Part shown: piece by piece, positions 55,554-64,000 of the stretch
How positions within the stretch are numbered: the stretch's first letter is position 1
How the letters are laid out: the number at the start of each line of letters is the position of its first letter
Source: Corynebacterium yudongzhengii
GTDB taxonomy: Bacteria; Actinomycetota; Actinomycetes; Mycobacteriales; Mycobacteriaceae
NCBI RefSeq assembly: GCF_003065405.1
Contig: NZ_CP026947.1
Span: 1,860,001-1,924,000, forward strand
DNA length: 64,000 bases
Direction of reading: 5' to 3'
Position numbers and translations under genes: made by a program
The notes under the pieces: generated by a model
What the model was told of the DNA's origin: nothing
The model's database searches: none
Seen by the model: the letters and a program-made list of their open reading frames with translations, nothing else

Positions 55554-56738
55554 ATGACTCAGTCAGTTTCGGACATCCTCGGTGCCACCGCCGACTACTA
55601 CCAGGTGTTTTCCGATGTCTCCGGCGACGACCTCACCTGGTGGGCCCAAGCCCGCGAGTTCGCCGAGTGGGTGCGCCCGCACATCAACGACGCCTGGGAG
55701 AAAGCCGAGTACAACATCCCCGCCATCGAGGAAGCCGCCCGGCGCGGGCTGGTGCGCGACACCATCGACATCGACGGCGAGCGTCCCATGTCGATCCGCG
55801 CCAACCGCCTCATCGAGATGGAGCTCGCGCGCTGCGACGCCTCGGTGGCCACCGCCGTGATCGTGCAGGCCGGCCTGGCGATGCAGTCGATCAACCTCTG
55901 CGGCTCGCAGGAGCAGAAGCAGACCTACCTCGGACCGATGGCGCGCATGGAGATCCGCGGCGGCTTCGCGCTCACCGAACCGAACCACGGCTCCGATTCC
56001 ATCGCCCTGGAGACCACCGCGGTACGCGACGACGATGACTGGGTCTTAAACGGCGAGAAGCGCTGGATCGGCCACGGCTCGGTCGGCCACATCACCGTGG
56101 TGTGGGCGCGGATGGACGACGGCGAGGTCGGCGGCTTCATCGTCGACCAAAACGCACCGGGGTATGAGGCGGAGACGATCACGGGGAAGGCGTCGCTGCG
56201 CGGCATCCCGCAGGCACGCATCACACTTAACGACGTCCACGTCCCCGACTCCCGCCGCCTCCCTAAAGCGCGCAGCTTCCGCGATACCGCGACCGTCCTC
56301 GGCGGCACCCGGGTCGGCGTCGCCTGGTCGGCGCTCGGCATCGCCATCGACTGCTACGAAAAGGCCCTGGCCTATGCCTCGCAGCGCGAGCAGTTCGGCC
56401 GCCCGCTGGTGAAGAACCAGATCATCCAGCAGCGGCTGGCGGACATGCTCATGGACGTCACCGCCATGGCGCTGTACTGCAAGCGGCTTCTGGCGCTGGA
56501 GGAATCTGGCGAGATGACCGAGAAGCAGGCCGCGCTGGCGAAGGTCCACAACACCCGCGGCGCCCGGCGCGTGGCGGCGAACGCCCGCGACATGCTCGGC
56601 GGCAACGGCATCCTTCTGGAACACGACGTGATCCGCCACATGCTGGACATCGAATCGTTGCACACCTACGAGGGCACGGACACGATCCAGTCCCTCATCG
56701 TGGGCAAGACGATCACCGGTGTCAGCGCTTATCGTTAG
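55554..56738 (+). CDS. Acyl-CoA dehydrogenase (second of a duplicated pair)
   Basis: The 394-residue protein is aligned along its whole length with the first copy: WWAQAREFAEWVRPHINDAW versus WWQKARDFCAQARPHVNKAW, and long identical runs around NGEKRWIG and ASQREQFGRPL. The catalytic glutamate in HTYEGTDTIQ is kept. It ends the rightward part of the beta-oxidation island and faces fadB across 388 bp. Confidence 0.93.
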   Translation: MTQSVSDILGATADYYQVFSDVSGDDLTWWAQAREFAEWVRPHINDAWEKAEYNIPAIEEAARRGLVRDTIDIDGERPMSIRANRLIEMELARCDASVATAVIVQAGLAMQSINLCGSQEQKQTYLGPMARMEIRGGFALTEPNHGSDSIALETTAVRDDDDWVLNGEKRWIGHGSVGHITVVWARMDDGEVGGFIVDQNAPGYEAETITGKASLRGIPQARITLNDVHVPDSRRLPKARSFRDTATVLGGTRVGVAWSALGIAIDCYEKALAYASQREQFGRPLVKNQIIQQRLADMLMDVTAMALYCKRLLALEESGEMTEKQAALAKVHNTRGARRVAANARDMLGGNGILLEHDVIRHMLDIESLHTYEGTDTIQSLIVGKTITGVSAYR

Positions 56739-56778
56739 GGGCGTTGGGCTTTTGGGGTGTTGGGGATCGCCTAGCTTC

Positions 56779-56886
56779 ATGGTGCGCTTACGCTGTTCGA
56801 AAGGAGGTGCTCCTAAACGAGTCCCACGAAGTCGAAACCAGTAGTCCTTTCTGAGGGGCTGCTTTCGACCAGCGCTAGCGCGGTAT
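56779..56886. repeat. 108-bp inverted-repeat element, copy 1
   Basis: This is the first of two elements of equal length 213 bp apart in the 388-bp gap between convergent acyl-CoA dehydrogenase and fadB genes. It contains TTCGAAAGGAGGTGCTCC, AAACGAGTCCCACG, GTCGAAACCAG and CTGCTTTCGACCAGC. The ends are imperfect inverted repeats of about 25 bp. The form is that of a MITE or REP-like hairpin. Confidence 0.8.
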
Positions 56887-56991
56887 GAGCTAAAGGTCAG
56901 CACTGCCGCAAAGCACCACACTCCGACTACCCCACCAGTCCCGCCTCTCCCGGCGTCAACTCCCCACGACGCATCCGCGCCGCCAGACGCC

Positions 56992-57099
56992 ATGGTGCGC
57001 TTACGCTGGTCGAAAGGAGGTGCTCCTAAACGAGTCCCGCGCGGTCGAAACCAGGAATCCTTTCTATAGCCCTGCTTTCGACCAGCACTAACGCAGCAT
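56992..57099. repeat. 108-bp inverted-repeat element, copy 2
   Basis: Its ends are inverted repeats: the 12-bp core GCTGGTCGAAAG / CTTTCGACCAGC is perfect, and about 20 of 25 bp pair over the full arms. The centre carries GGAGGTGCTCC, itself a small hairpin, and CCTTTC. The 105-bp stretch between the two copies shows nothing else of note. A fragment of the same family is at 7599-7654. Confidence 0.82.
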
Positions 57100-57126
57100 G
57101 AGCCAACGCCCAGCCCCACTCAGCAA

Positions 57127-59307
57127 CTAGTTCTTCAGCGGCTTGCGCGTTTTCGCCATGTGCTCGGCGCGGTCGCTGTTTTCCTGCCGGGCGAGGACAT
57201 CCGAGGCGGCGTTGACCTGGCGCTCGGCGAGCTCCTCCTCGGTGGCGCTGCCCTCACCGGTGAGTACGCGGGCCAAGGCCGTGCCGATGGCGGCGTCGGT
57301 CTCGCTGCCTTCGGTGTAGGCGAGCTCTTCGCTCGTCAACTCCAGCTCGGCGGGCTGCGGCGGCGTGTAGTCTTCCGCCAGCTCGCGGGCCAGCTCGAGT
57401 GCCTGTTCCACCACGTGGTCGGGGCTCATGATCACGCGGTCGTTGTCACGCCAGAAATCCACGTTGATCGCGGGGACGGGCTTGACGTTGAGCAACGCCT
57501 CGTATGCGGCCCGGTGCGGGTTTTCCACGCCCAGCTCGACGAAGCGCTCCAGCAGGCGAACCGGGCCGGACCAGGCCGGGAAGAGTCCCACCTGGCGCTC
57601 GGGGAAGCCCACGCGGGTCTCGGCGTGGATCACTGCGGCGTCGGTGTGCAGGAGCAGCTCCATGCCACCGCCCAGGGCGACGCCGCGGACGGCGCCGACG
57701 ACGGGGTAGGGGGCGCGTCGCACAGCGGCCAGCCCATCGATGCCCCGACGGATGGTGGCTTTGCGCTCGGCTTCATCGCCATCCGGGCCGGAGATCTCAG
57801 CCAGCTTGGGCAGGTTGGCGCCGGCAGAGAAGGCGCGGGCCTCGTCGTTGGCGATCACGAGCGCCTTAAGCTCCCAGTCGCCGGCCTGACCGAATAGCTC
57901 GGTGACCTCGTCGGTCGAGGAGTTCATCGGGGTGGTGTAGACGAACACGCCCACGCCATCGTCGAGGCGATAGACCGTGGCATCTTCGTTCTGGGCGATG
58001 ATCTCTGCACCGTCGACGAGCTCGGCGACGCGGACAACACCCTCGCGCTCGACCGGTGTCTGAGGTGTGCCCGCAGAGCCGAGGACCTGGCCGTCGGGGT
58101 AGAAACCACCGGCGGTGCGGGCGGCCTCGAGCAGCTCGGGCGGGCTGTCGTAGAGGGCGGCGACGTCATCCAGCCCGATCGCATCGGCTAGGGCGAACGG
58201 GCCCTTCTTCCAGCCGTAGCCCAACTCCATGGCGGCGTCGATCTGGTCGACCGTCGCCGCGATCTCGGTGGCGGTATCGCAGCAGTACTTGAGGGTGGTG
58301 CGGAAGACCTCGCGGGCGTAGTCGCCTTCCGGGGTGCCGGAGGCCATGAGCTCCTTCGGATCCTTGGGTACCTCATAAGACTGCTTCGGGCGGTAGTCTC
58401 CCGCGCTGAAGTCGTAGACCTCGTCGCGGCCGCGGTAGAAGCCGGAGTCGGCCGTGCGCCCGGTGTAGCCCTTGTCCAGGAGCTCCTGGAACTGCGGAGT
58501 GTCGGTCACGCCGTAGTCCTGCATGGCGTCGTCGGCAGGCAGCGCCTCGAGCAGCGAATGCCAGATATGCGGCGCGACCTGCAGGCCGATGTAGTCGAAG
58601 AGGCCGAAGATGCCGGTGCGCGGCACCCCGAAGGGCTTGCCGAAGGCGGTGTCGGCCTGCTCCGGGGCAATGCCCTGGTCGAAGGCCACCTGGGCGCCGA
58701 CCCCCATCCAGAACGAGCCGATGCGGTTGGCGATAAAGCCCGGGGTATCGCGGCAATCCACCACCACCTTGCCGAGGTCCCGCTCAATGGTCTGGCGCAG
58801 CTTCTGCTTGACCTCGTCGCGGGTATCCGGGCCCTCGACGAACTCGACTAAGCGCATCACGCGCGGCGGGTTGAAGAAGTGGGTGATGGCGAAGTCGGCC
58901 TTGAACTTTTCGCTGGCCTGCTGCAGTAGGGTATCCAGCGGGATGGTAGAGGTATTCGAGGTCACCGGGGTGCCGGGGCGGCGGTGGGCGTCGACCTTGG
59001 CGTAGGTCTCACGCTTGACGTCGATGTCTTCGAAGACGGCCTCGACGATCCAGTCCGCCTCCGCCAGGCGCTCGAGGTGGTCTTCAGTGTTGCCAGGGAT
59101 CACGCGCTCGGCGTACTCGGGGCGGGTGAACCCGCGGCGTTTGATCTGGGTCTCGATGCCCTTGCGGGCGCGGGCGTCGCGGTCGTCGCCGTCGGCGGGT
59201 AGATCCAACAGGTGAACCTTGATGCCGCCGCTGGCGAGCAGCGCGGCGATGCCGGCGCCCATGGATCCGGCGCCGAGAACTGCTGCTGTGGTGATGGTCG
59301 AAGACAT
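57127..59307 (-). CDS. fadB: Beta-oxidation multifunctional protein: 3-hydroxyacyl-CoA dehydrogenase then enoyl-CoA hydratase
   Basis: This 726-residue protein catalyses the hydration and second oxidation steps. The dehydrogenase comes first (NAD motif AVLGAGSMGAGIA near 9-21, catalytic ITHFFNPPRVMRLVEFVEG near 140-158). The hydratase is at the C-terminus (AFSAGANL near 490, FPERQVGLFPAWSGP near 572). This order is the reverse of E. coli FadB and like FadN-type proteins. fadA lies 6 bp upstream in the same operon. Confidence 0.92.
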   Translation of the reverse strand: MSSTITTAAVLGAGSMGAGIAALLASGGIKVHLLDLPADGDDRDARARKGIETQIKRRGFTRPEYAERVIPGNTEDHLERLAEADWIVEAVFEDIDVKRETYAKVDAHRRPGTPVTSNTSTIPLDTLLQQASEKFKADFAITHFFNPPRVMRLVEFVEGPDTRDEVKQKLRQTIERDLGKVVVDCRDTPGFIANRIGSFWMGVGAQVAFDQGIAPEQADTAFGKPFGVPRTGIFGLFDYIGLQVAPHIWHSLLEALPADDAMQDYGVTDTPQFQELLDKGYTGRTADSGFYRGRDEVYDFSAGDYRPKQSYEVPKDPKELMASGTPEGDYAREVFRTTLKYCCDTATEIAATVDQIDAAMELGYGWKKGPFALADAIGLDDVAALYDSPPELLEAARTAGGFYPDGQVLGSAGTPQTPVEREGVVRVAELVDGAEIIAQNEDATVYRLDDGVGVFVYTTPMNSSTDEVTELFGQAGDWELKALVIANDEARAFSAGANLPKLAEISGPDGDEAERKATIRRGIDGLAAVRRAPYPVVGAVRGVALGGGMELLLHTDAAVIHAETRVGFPERQVGLFPAWSGPVRLLERFVELGVENPHRAAYEALLNVKPVPAINVDFWRDNDRVIMSPDHVVEQALELARELAEDYTPPQPAELELTSEELAYTEGSETDAAIGTALARVLTGEGSATEEELAERQVNAASDVLARQENSDRAEHMAKTRKPLKN

Positions 59308-59313
59308 ATCTTT

Positions 59314-60465
59314 TTACACCTCCAGGACTAAAGCGATTCCCTGGCCGCCGCCGATACACGCGGTGACCAGACCGTATCCCCCGCCGTGATCGCGCAAGGA
59401 ATGGATGAGCTTGGTGATCAGGATGACGCCGGTCGCACCGATTGGATGGCCTAAGGCGATGGCGCCGCCGTTGATGTTGGTCTTGTCGTTGTCGAAGCCC
59501 AGCTCGTCGGACACGGCGAGCGCCTGGGCGGCGAACGCCTCGTTGGACTCGATGATCTTGATGTCGTTGAGCGTGATCCCCGCCTTGTCCAGCGCCTTCG
59601 GCACCGCGACGGTCGGGCCCAAGCCCATGTACTTCGGATCGCAGCCGGCCACGCCCCAGGAGATGACCTTCGCCATCGGCTCCAAGCCGTACTCGCTCAA
59701 GCCCTCCTCGCCCGTCATCACGAGCGCGGCGGCGGCGTCGTTAATTCCGGAGGAGTTCCCCGGGGTCACCGAGCCGTCCTTGCTAAACGACGGCCGCAAC
59801 CGCGCCAGCTTCTCCGCGCTGGTCTGCCGCGGATGCTCGTCGGTGGTGAACTCGCCGACGGGGACGATCTGCTCGTCGAAACGTCCCTGCGCGATGGCCT
59901 CAGCCGCGCGATTGTGGGACTGCAGCGCGAACTCGTCCTGACGCTCACGGGAGATGCCGAACTTGGCCGCGATGTTCTCGGCGGTCTTGCCCATAATGCC
60001 GTGGCCCATCGGGTCGCTGAGCGCGCCGGAAAGCCAGTCGACGAGCTTACCGTCGCCCATCTTGCGGCCCTGGCGCATGCCTTCCACCGAGTAGGGGGCC
60101 TGGCTCATGACCTCGACGCCGCCGACCAGCGAGAGACGCGCGTCCTCGCTGAGCAGCTGCTGCGCGGCGCTGACAGCGGCCTGGATGCCGGAGCCGCACA
60201 GGCGGTTGACGCCGTAGGCGTGCGAGCTTTCCGGCAGCCCGGCCTCCAGGGCCACGGCGCGGGAGGTGTACATATCGCGCGGGCCGGTGGTCACGACGTT
60301 GGCCCAGACGGAGGAATCGAAGTTCTCTGCCCCCACGCCGGAGGCCTCGATGACGGCCTTGGCGACATGCGTGCCCAGATCGATGCTGGAGGTTTTCGAC
60401 AGCGATCCCCCGAAGGTGCCGATCGGGGTCCGCTGAGCCTGCGTCACATACACGGGTGGGATCAT
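59314..60465 (-). CDS. fadA: Acetyl-CoA acyltransferase (3-ketoacyl-CoA thiolase)
   Basis: This enzyme is the thiolytic last step of beta-oxidation. The 383-residue protein has the nucleophilic cysteine in NRLCGSGIQAA near 87, GGAIALGHPIGATG near 340 and the second cysteine in ACIGGGQG near 372. ATG at 60465 is chosen for its GAGGAG site. It heads the leftward fadA-fadB operon. The promoter must lie in the AT-rich 60466-60541 gap before the dehydrogenase gene. Confidence 0.94.
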   Translation of the reverse strand: MIPPVYVTQAQRTPIGTFGGSLSKTSSIDLGTHVAKAVIEASGVGAENFDSSVWANVVTTGPRDMYTSRAVALEAGLPESSHAYGVNRLCGSGIQAAVSAAQQLLSEDARLSLVGGVEVMSQAPYSVEGMRQGRKMGDGKLVDWLSGALSDPMGHGIMGKTAENIAAKFGISRERQDEFALQSHNRAAEAIAQGRFDEQIVPVGEFTTDEHPRQTSAEKLARLRPSFSKDGSVTPGNSSGINDAAAALVMTGEEGLSEYGLEPMAKVISWGVAGCDPKYMGLGPTVAVPKALDKAGITLNDIKIIESNEAFAAQALAVSDELGFDNDKTNINGGAIALGHPIGATGVILITKLIHSLRDHGGGYGLVTACIGGGQGIALVLEV

Positions 60466-60541
60466 GCTGCTCCTCAGAAAAATAGGTTGCACGTTACATT
60501 TTTTCCGAGTTTAACGCAGATCACATATTTGGGTAGTGGGG

Positions 60542-61459
60542 CTAGTAGCCCGCAGCGGCGTCGACCTCCGTCGGCATCTTCTCGCCGCGCTCGAACGCGG
60601 CGGCGTTGTCGATGATTTGCGCGCCGATGAGCATACGAGCCACCGTCGGCGGGGCGGCGATGTGCGGCGAGATCACCACGTTCGGCATACTCCACAGCGG
60701 GTGGCCCGCCGGCAGCGGCTCCGGGGCGGTGACGTCCATCGCGGCGCCGGCGATCTTCTTCTCATTGAGGGCGTCCACCAGATCGTCGTGGTCGATCAGC
60801 GCGCCGCGGCCGACGTTGATAACCAGCGCGTCGTTTTTCATGCGCTCGAACTTCTCGGCATCGACGAGACCGCGCGTCTCATCAGTCAGCGGGAGGCTGA
60901 GCACGACGATATCGGCCTCGCCCCAGACGTCGTCGGCGGCGTCCATGGCGACGGTCCTATCGGCCTCGGCGACCTCGTTGCCGGAGCGGTTCACCGCGAT
61001 GGTGCGCACGCCGAAGGGCTCGAGCATCCGCATGAGCTCGCGGGCGATGCCGCCGGCGCCGAAGAGGGCGACGGTCTTGTCGTTGAAGAGCCAGTCCTGG
61101 CGGTCAACGATCTCGTCGCGCGAGTCGAAGGAGCCGTCCACGGTGGGGTACTTGAAGTAGTGGTACTGGGAGATGATGAGGCCTAAAGCGACCTCGGCGA
61201 CCGGCTTGGAGTAGACGCCGGCGGCATTCGCCCACCGCACATCCTCGGTGAGGATGCCCTTGGCGATCAGGTCGTCGACGCCGGCGAAAGGCCACTGCAC
61301 GAATCCGATGTTCTCCGGCAAAGGATCGGGGAAGGCCCGCTTCCCGCCGTTGAAGATGAGGAACTCGGCTTCGTTGATATCCGTGGTGTAGTGGTGGCCG
61401 GCGCCTTCGACCTCGTCGATGACGTCGTCCCAGGGATTAGGCAGCATGGTGAATTTCAT
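60542..61459 (-). CDS. D-isomer-specific 2-hydroxyacid dehydrogenase (proB-side copy)
   Basis: The 305-residue protein has NAD motif LFGAGGIARELM near 135, the catalytic arginine in NVGRGALIDHDD near 218 and the catalytic histidine in SPHIAAPPT near 272. Its position directly after proB matches the unkdh gene of C. glutamicum, whose substrate is unknown. The frameshifted relative at 51721-52642 shares NEAEF.IFN, RWANAAG.Y and RGEKMPTEVD. Confidence 0.9.
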   Translation of the reverse strand: MKFTMLPNPWDDVIDEVEGAGHHYTTDINEAEFLIFNGGKRAFPDPLPENIGFVQWPFAGVDDLIAKGILTEDVRWANAAGVYSKPVAEVALGLIISQYHYFKYPTVDGSFDSRDEIVDRQDWLFNDKTVALFGAGGIARELMRMLEPFGVRTIAVNRSGNEVAEADRTVAMDAADDVWGEADIVVLSLPLTDETRGLVDAEKFERMKNDALVINVGRGALIDHDDLVDALNEKKIAGAAMDVTAPEPLPAGHPLWSMPNVVISPHIAAPPTVARMLIGAQIIDNAAAFERGEKMPTEVDAAAGY

Positions 61460-61469
61460 GCTGCCCAGC

Positions 61470-62621
61470 TTATAGACGCGTGGCGTAGTTCGACAGGTAG
61501 TCCGCGTGGATGACCGGGCGGCGCAAGTGCTCCGGCAGATCGGCGGTGTTCTTGCCGATCATCGAGCCCAACTCGCTGGATTCATACTGCACCTCGCCGC
61601 GCCCAATCGACTCGCCGCGGGGCCCGATGATCTCGACGATGTCGCCGCGGTGGAACTCGCCCTCGAGGGCGGTAATACCCACGGGCAGCAGCGAGGCGCC
61701 GCCCTTGGTGACGACGTCGGAGGCGCCGGCGTCGATACGCAAAATGCCCTCCGCGTCCGCGCTGTAGAGCGCCCAGAACTTCCAGGCGCTCAGGCGCTTC
61801 TCCGGGCGGGTGTGGAAGACGGTGCCGCAGGAGGCGGTGGACAACGCGTCGTCCATCTTGGCGGCGGAGGTAAGAAGGACCGGCACGCCGCCGCGGGCGG
61901 CCAGGCGGGCGGCGGAGACCTTCGAGGCCATGCCGCCGGTGCCCAGGCGGCCGCCGTCGCCAGCGGAGACGTCGGCGAGGTCGTGGCCGGAGCGGACCTC
62001 GGGGATGAACTTGGCCTCCGGATCGGAGGGGTTGCGGTCATAGAGACCATCGACATCAGAGAGCAGGATGAGGGCGTCGGCGCTGATCAGGTGGGCGACG
62101 ATGGCGGCGAGCCGGTCGTTGTCGCCGAAGCGGAACTCGCTGGTGGCGACGGTGTCGTTCTCGTTGACAATCGGCACGGTCTTGAGCTGGCGCAGGCGAT
62201 CGAGGGTGCGCTGGATGTTGCGGGCGCGGTCGCGCACGCCGGCGTCGCCGGCGGTCAGCAGCACCTGGGCGACACAGCGGTTGTAGCGGCGGAAAGAGTC
62301 CGACCAGTGGCGGGCGAGCTCGACCTGGCCGACGGCCGCGGCCGCCTGCTTCGTGGCCAAATCGCGCGGGCGCACGTTGAGATCCAGCGGGTCCATGCCG
62401 GTGGCGACGGCGCCGGAGGAGACGAGGATCAAGTCGGTGTCATCCGCCATGCGCTTTTCCAGCGCCTCGGAGTAGTGGTCCATCGCGACGCGATCGACAC
62501 CCCCGGATTCCTTGGTGACGGACGACGACCCGAGCTTCACGACGATCCGCTTCGCCCCCGCGATATGGCGACGCAGATCCTCGTGCGTGTCGAACTTGGT
62601 TGCAGCTTTGCTGTTGGACAT
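61470..62621 (-). CDS. proB: Glutamate 5-kinase
   Basis: This is the first and feedback-regulated step of proline synthesis. At 383 residues it has the amino-acid-kinase domain ([17 protein letters not shown] near 25, [20 protein letters not shown] near 147) and a C-terminal PUA domain ([20 protein letters not shown] near 320). It lies 30 bp after obgE, the usual actinobacterial order. Confidence 0.96.
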   Translation of the reverse strand: MSNSKAATKFDTHEDLRRHIAGAKRIVVKLGSSSVTKESGGVDRVAMDHYSEALEKRMADDTDLILVSSGAVATGMDPLDLNVRPRDLATKQAAAAVGQVELARHWSDSFRRYNRCVAQVLLTAGDAGVRDRARNIQRTLDRLRQLKTVPIVNENDTVATSEFRFGDNDRLAAIVAHLISADALILLSDVDGLYDRNPSDPEAKFIPEVRSGHDLADVSAGDGGRLGTGGMASKVSAARLAARGGVPVLLTSAAKMDDALSTASCGTVFHTRPEKRLSAWKFWALYSADAEGILRIDAGASDVVTKGGASLLPVGITALEGEFHRGDIVEIIGPRGESIGRGEVQYESSELGSMIGKNTADLPEHLRRPVIHADYLSNYATRL

Positions 62622-62651
62622 GGAATCCAGGATAACGTGTCGCAGACGCCG

Positions 62652-64000
62652 CTACCCCTGCCACCTCTCGCGGTCGGCCTCCTGGCCATCGCCGTAGTCG
62701 TACTCGTCGATAAGACCACGTCTGACCTGGGAGGCGCGCTTGCGCTCGGCGGCGGAGATGCGGGTGGAACGCTCCAGGCGGGCGTCGCGTCCACGCCCGG
62801 CCAGGGTGGGATCTCCCCCACCGGTCATCGGCTCCCACTCGAAGACGATCCCGCCGATGGCGACGCTCGCGCCTTCCTCGGCACCGGCCTTGAACAGGGC
62901 GTCTTCGACACCGAGGCGCTTGAGCCGGTCAGCGAGGTAGCCGACGGCCTCGTCGTTGTCGAAGTCGGTCTGCTCGATCCAGCGCTCGACCTTGTCGCCG
63001 GCAACGACGTATAGGCCCGGCTCTTGGGGGTCCTCGGTGACCTCGAAGTCGGCCGCCTTGCCGCGGCGCTTGGCCGGGGCGGGGCGGATGACCGTGTGGG
63101 AGTCATCACGCTCTTCTTGGGGGCGTGCGGCGCGATCTTTCTGCACGATCTCGTAGAGGGCGTACTTCAGGCTATCGAGGCCCTGGCGGGTGACGGCCGA
63201 GATGATGAACACCGGCCATCCGTACTTCTCCTCGAGATCTTCCTTCACGAACTCCGCGAGCTCCGCGGCCTCCGGCACGTCCGCCTTGTTGAGCACGATA
63301 ACCCGCGGGCGCTCCTTCAAGTCGCCGAGGCCGGTATCCTCGTCGAGCTCGCTCTGGTAGGCCGCGAGCTCGGCCTCGAGGGCGTCGATATCGCTGAAGG
63401 GATCCCGGCCCGGCTCGATGCTCGCGGTATCCACGATGTGCGCGAGCACCGCCGTGCGCTCGATGTGGCGCAAGAAGTCGTGGCCGAGTCCCTTGCCGGC
63501 AGAGGCCCCCGGGATCAGCCCGGGCACATCGGCGATGGTGTAGGTGTCGTCGCCGACGTTGACCACCCCGAGGTTCGGCTGCAGGGTGGTAAACGGGTAG
63601 TCCGCGATCTTCGGCTTCGCCGCGGAGAGCACCGAGATGAGCGAGGACTTCCCCGCCGACGGGAAGCCGAGCAGCCCGACGTCGGCCATCGACTTCAGCT
63701 CCAAGATGAGGTCGTGAGCCTCGCCTTCTTCGCCTTTGAGGGCGAAGCCGGGGGCTTTGCGCTTCGCCGTCGCCAACGCGGCGTTACCCAGGCCGCCGAA
63801 ACCGCCCTCGGCGGCGAGAAAACGAGTACCCGGCACCGTGAGATCGGCGAGCGTTTCGCCCTTCTCGTTGCGCACGACGGTGCCGACGGGCACCTCCAAA
63901 ACTAAGTCCTTGCCGCGCGCGCCGTGGCGGTTGTCGCCGGCGCCGTTGCCGCCGCGCTCGGCGCGGATGTGGGGCCGGTAGTGGAAGTCCAGCAGGGTAT
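62652..64000 (-). CDS. obgE: Obg GTPase, 5' end beyond the window
   Basis: This essential GTPase is involved in 50S assembly and stress control. The window holds about the last 449 residues: the end of the glycine-rich Obg domain ([20 protein letters not shown]), the GTPase domain ([39 protein letters not shown]) and the actinobacterial C-terminal OCT domain ([20 protein letters not shown]). The frame stays open to the window edge, so the gene is partial here, not truncated. Confidence 0.96.
   Translation of the reverse strand, partial: TLLDFHYRPHIRAERGGNGAGDNRHGARGKDLVLEVPVGTVVRNEKGETLADLTVPGTRFLAAEGGFGGLGNAALATAKRKAPGFALKGEEGEAHDLILELKSMADVGLLGFPSAGKSSLISVLSAAKPKIADYPFTTLQPNLGVVNVGDDTYTIADVPGLIPGASAGKGLGHDFLRHIERTAVLAHIVDTASIEPGRDPFSDIDALEAELAAYQSELDEDTGLGDLKERPRVIVLNKADVPEAAELAEFVKEDLEEKYGWPVFIISAVTRQGLDSLKYALYEIVQKDRAARPQEERDDSHTVIRPAPAKRRGKAADFEVTEDPQEPGLYVVAGDKVERWIEQTDFDNDEAVGYLADRLKRLGVEDALFKAGAEEGASVAIGGIVFEWEPMTGGGDPTLAGRGRDARLERSTRISAAERKRASQVRRGLIDEYDYGDGQEADRERWQG

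Noticed and set aside
56046..57119. 357-residue minus-strand frame with a repeated GTRLGAPPF peptide
   Set aside because: Half is antisense to the second acyl-CoA dehydrogenase and the repeated peptide comes from the two 108-bp hairpin elements.

Overview
The window is high-GC actinobacterial chromosome, most likely Corynebacterium. The evidence is the gene order obgE-proB-hydroxyacid dehydrogenase-proA-nadD-rsfS-phosphatase-degV-comEA-comEC-holA-rpsT-lepA, the treS-maltokinase pair, an AecD-like C-S lyase, and frequent GTG/TTG starts with short gene overlaps. The species cannot be named from sequence alone.

Region 1 (1-7.3 kb) is a type I-E CRISPR-Cas locus: cas6e, cas3, cas1 and cas2 read rightwards into an array of 18 repeats with an exact 61-bp period. 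cas8e, cse2, cas7 and cas5 are not in the window. A strong leftward promoter at 49-77 suggests that a divergent operon lies beyond position 1. The most interesting signal is upstream of cas6e. Two degenerate repeats on the minus strand (168-196 and 119-147) enclose a 20-nt pseudo-spacer that matches 16/20 to a site covering the -35 box of that leftward promoter. This looks like a CreR/CreA-type guide RNA that would let Cascade repress a neighbouring promoter. An IS256-family element (5879-7304) abuts the far end of the array.

Region 2 (7.8-26.8 kb) is mostly ordinary chromosome: an M3 peptidase with two small membrane proteins, carboxylesterase, idi, a lipoprotein, an ABC exporter, aecD, treS-mak, brnQ, a luciferase-like oxidoreductase, and a GntR-controlled five-gene dipeptide/nickel-type ABC importer operon.

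Region 3 (26.8-33.5 kb) is accessory. It holds a nitronate monooxygenase followed by two decayed genes, a DUF222/HNH gene, a decayed IS256-family element with an intact 8-bp target duplication, and several copies of an unrecognised repeat built around two 16-bp palindromes (TTACGCACGTGCGTAA and CTATGCCGCGGCATAG). A further long copy lies at 42.9-43.4 kb.

Region 4 (33.5-50.4 kb) is core chromosome: a mutarotase, a YeeE-TusA fusion, a FUSC protein, lepA, a PemK-like protein, rpsT, a LysE exporter, an ankyrin protein, holA, comEC, comEA, degV, a histidine phosphatase, rsfS and nadD.

Region 5 (50.4-64 kb) is the proline locus proA...proB-obgE. It is split by a fatty-acid beta-oxidation island: two sister acyl-CoA dehydrogenases around an acyl-CoA ligase, then fadB and fadA on the other strand. 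A hydroxyacid dehydrogenase gene sits at each edge, and the proA-side copy is frameshifted. Two 108-bp inverted-repeat elements lie between the convergent beta-oxidation genes.
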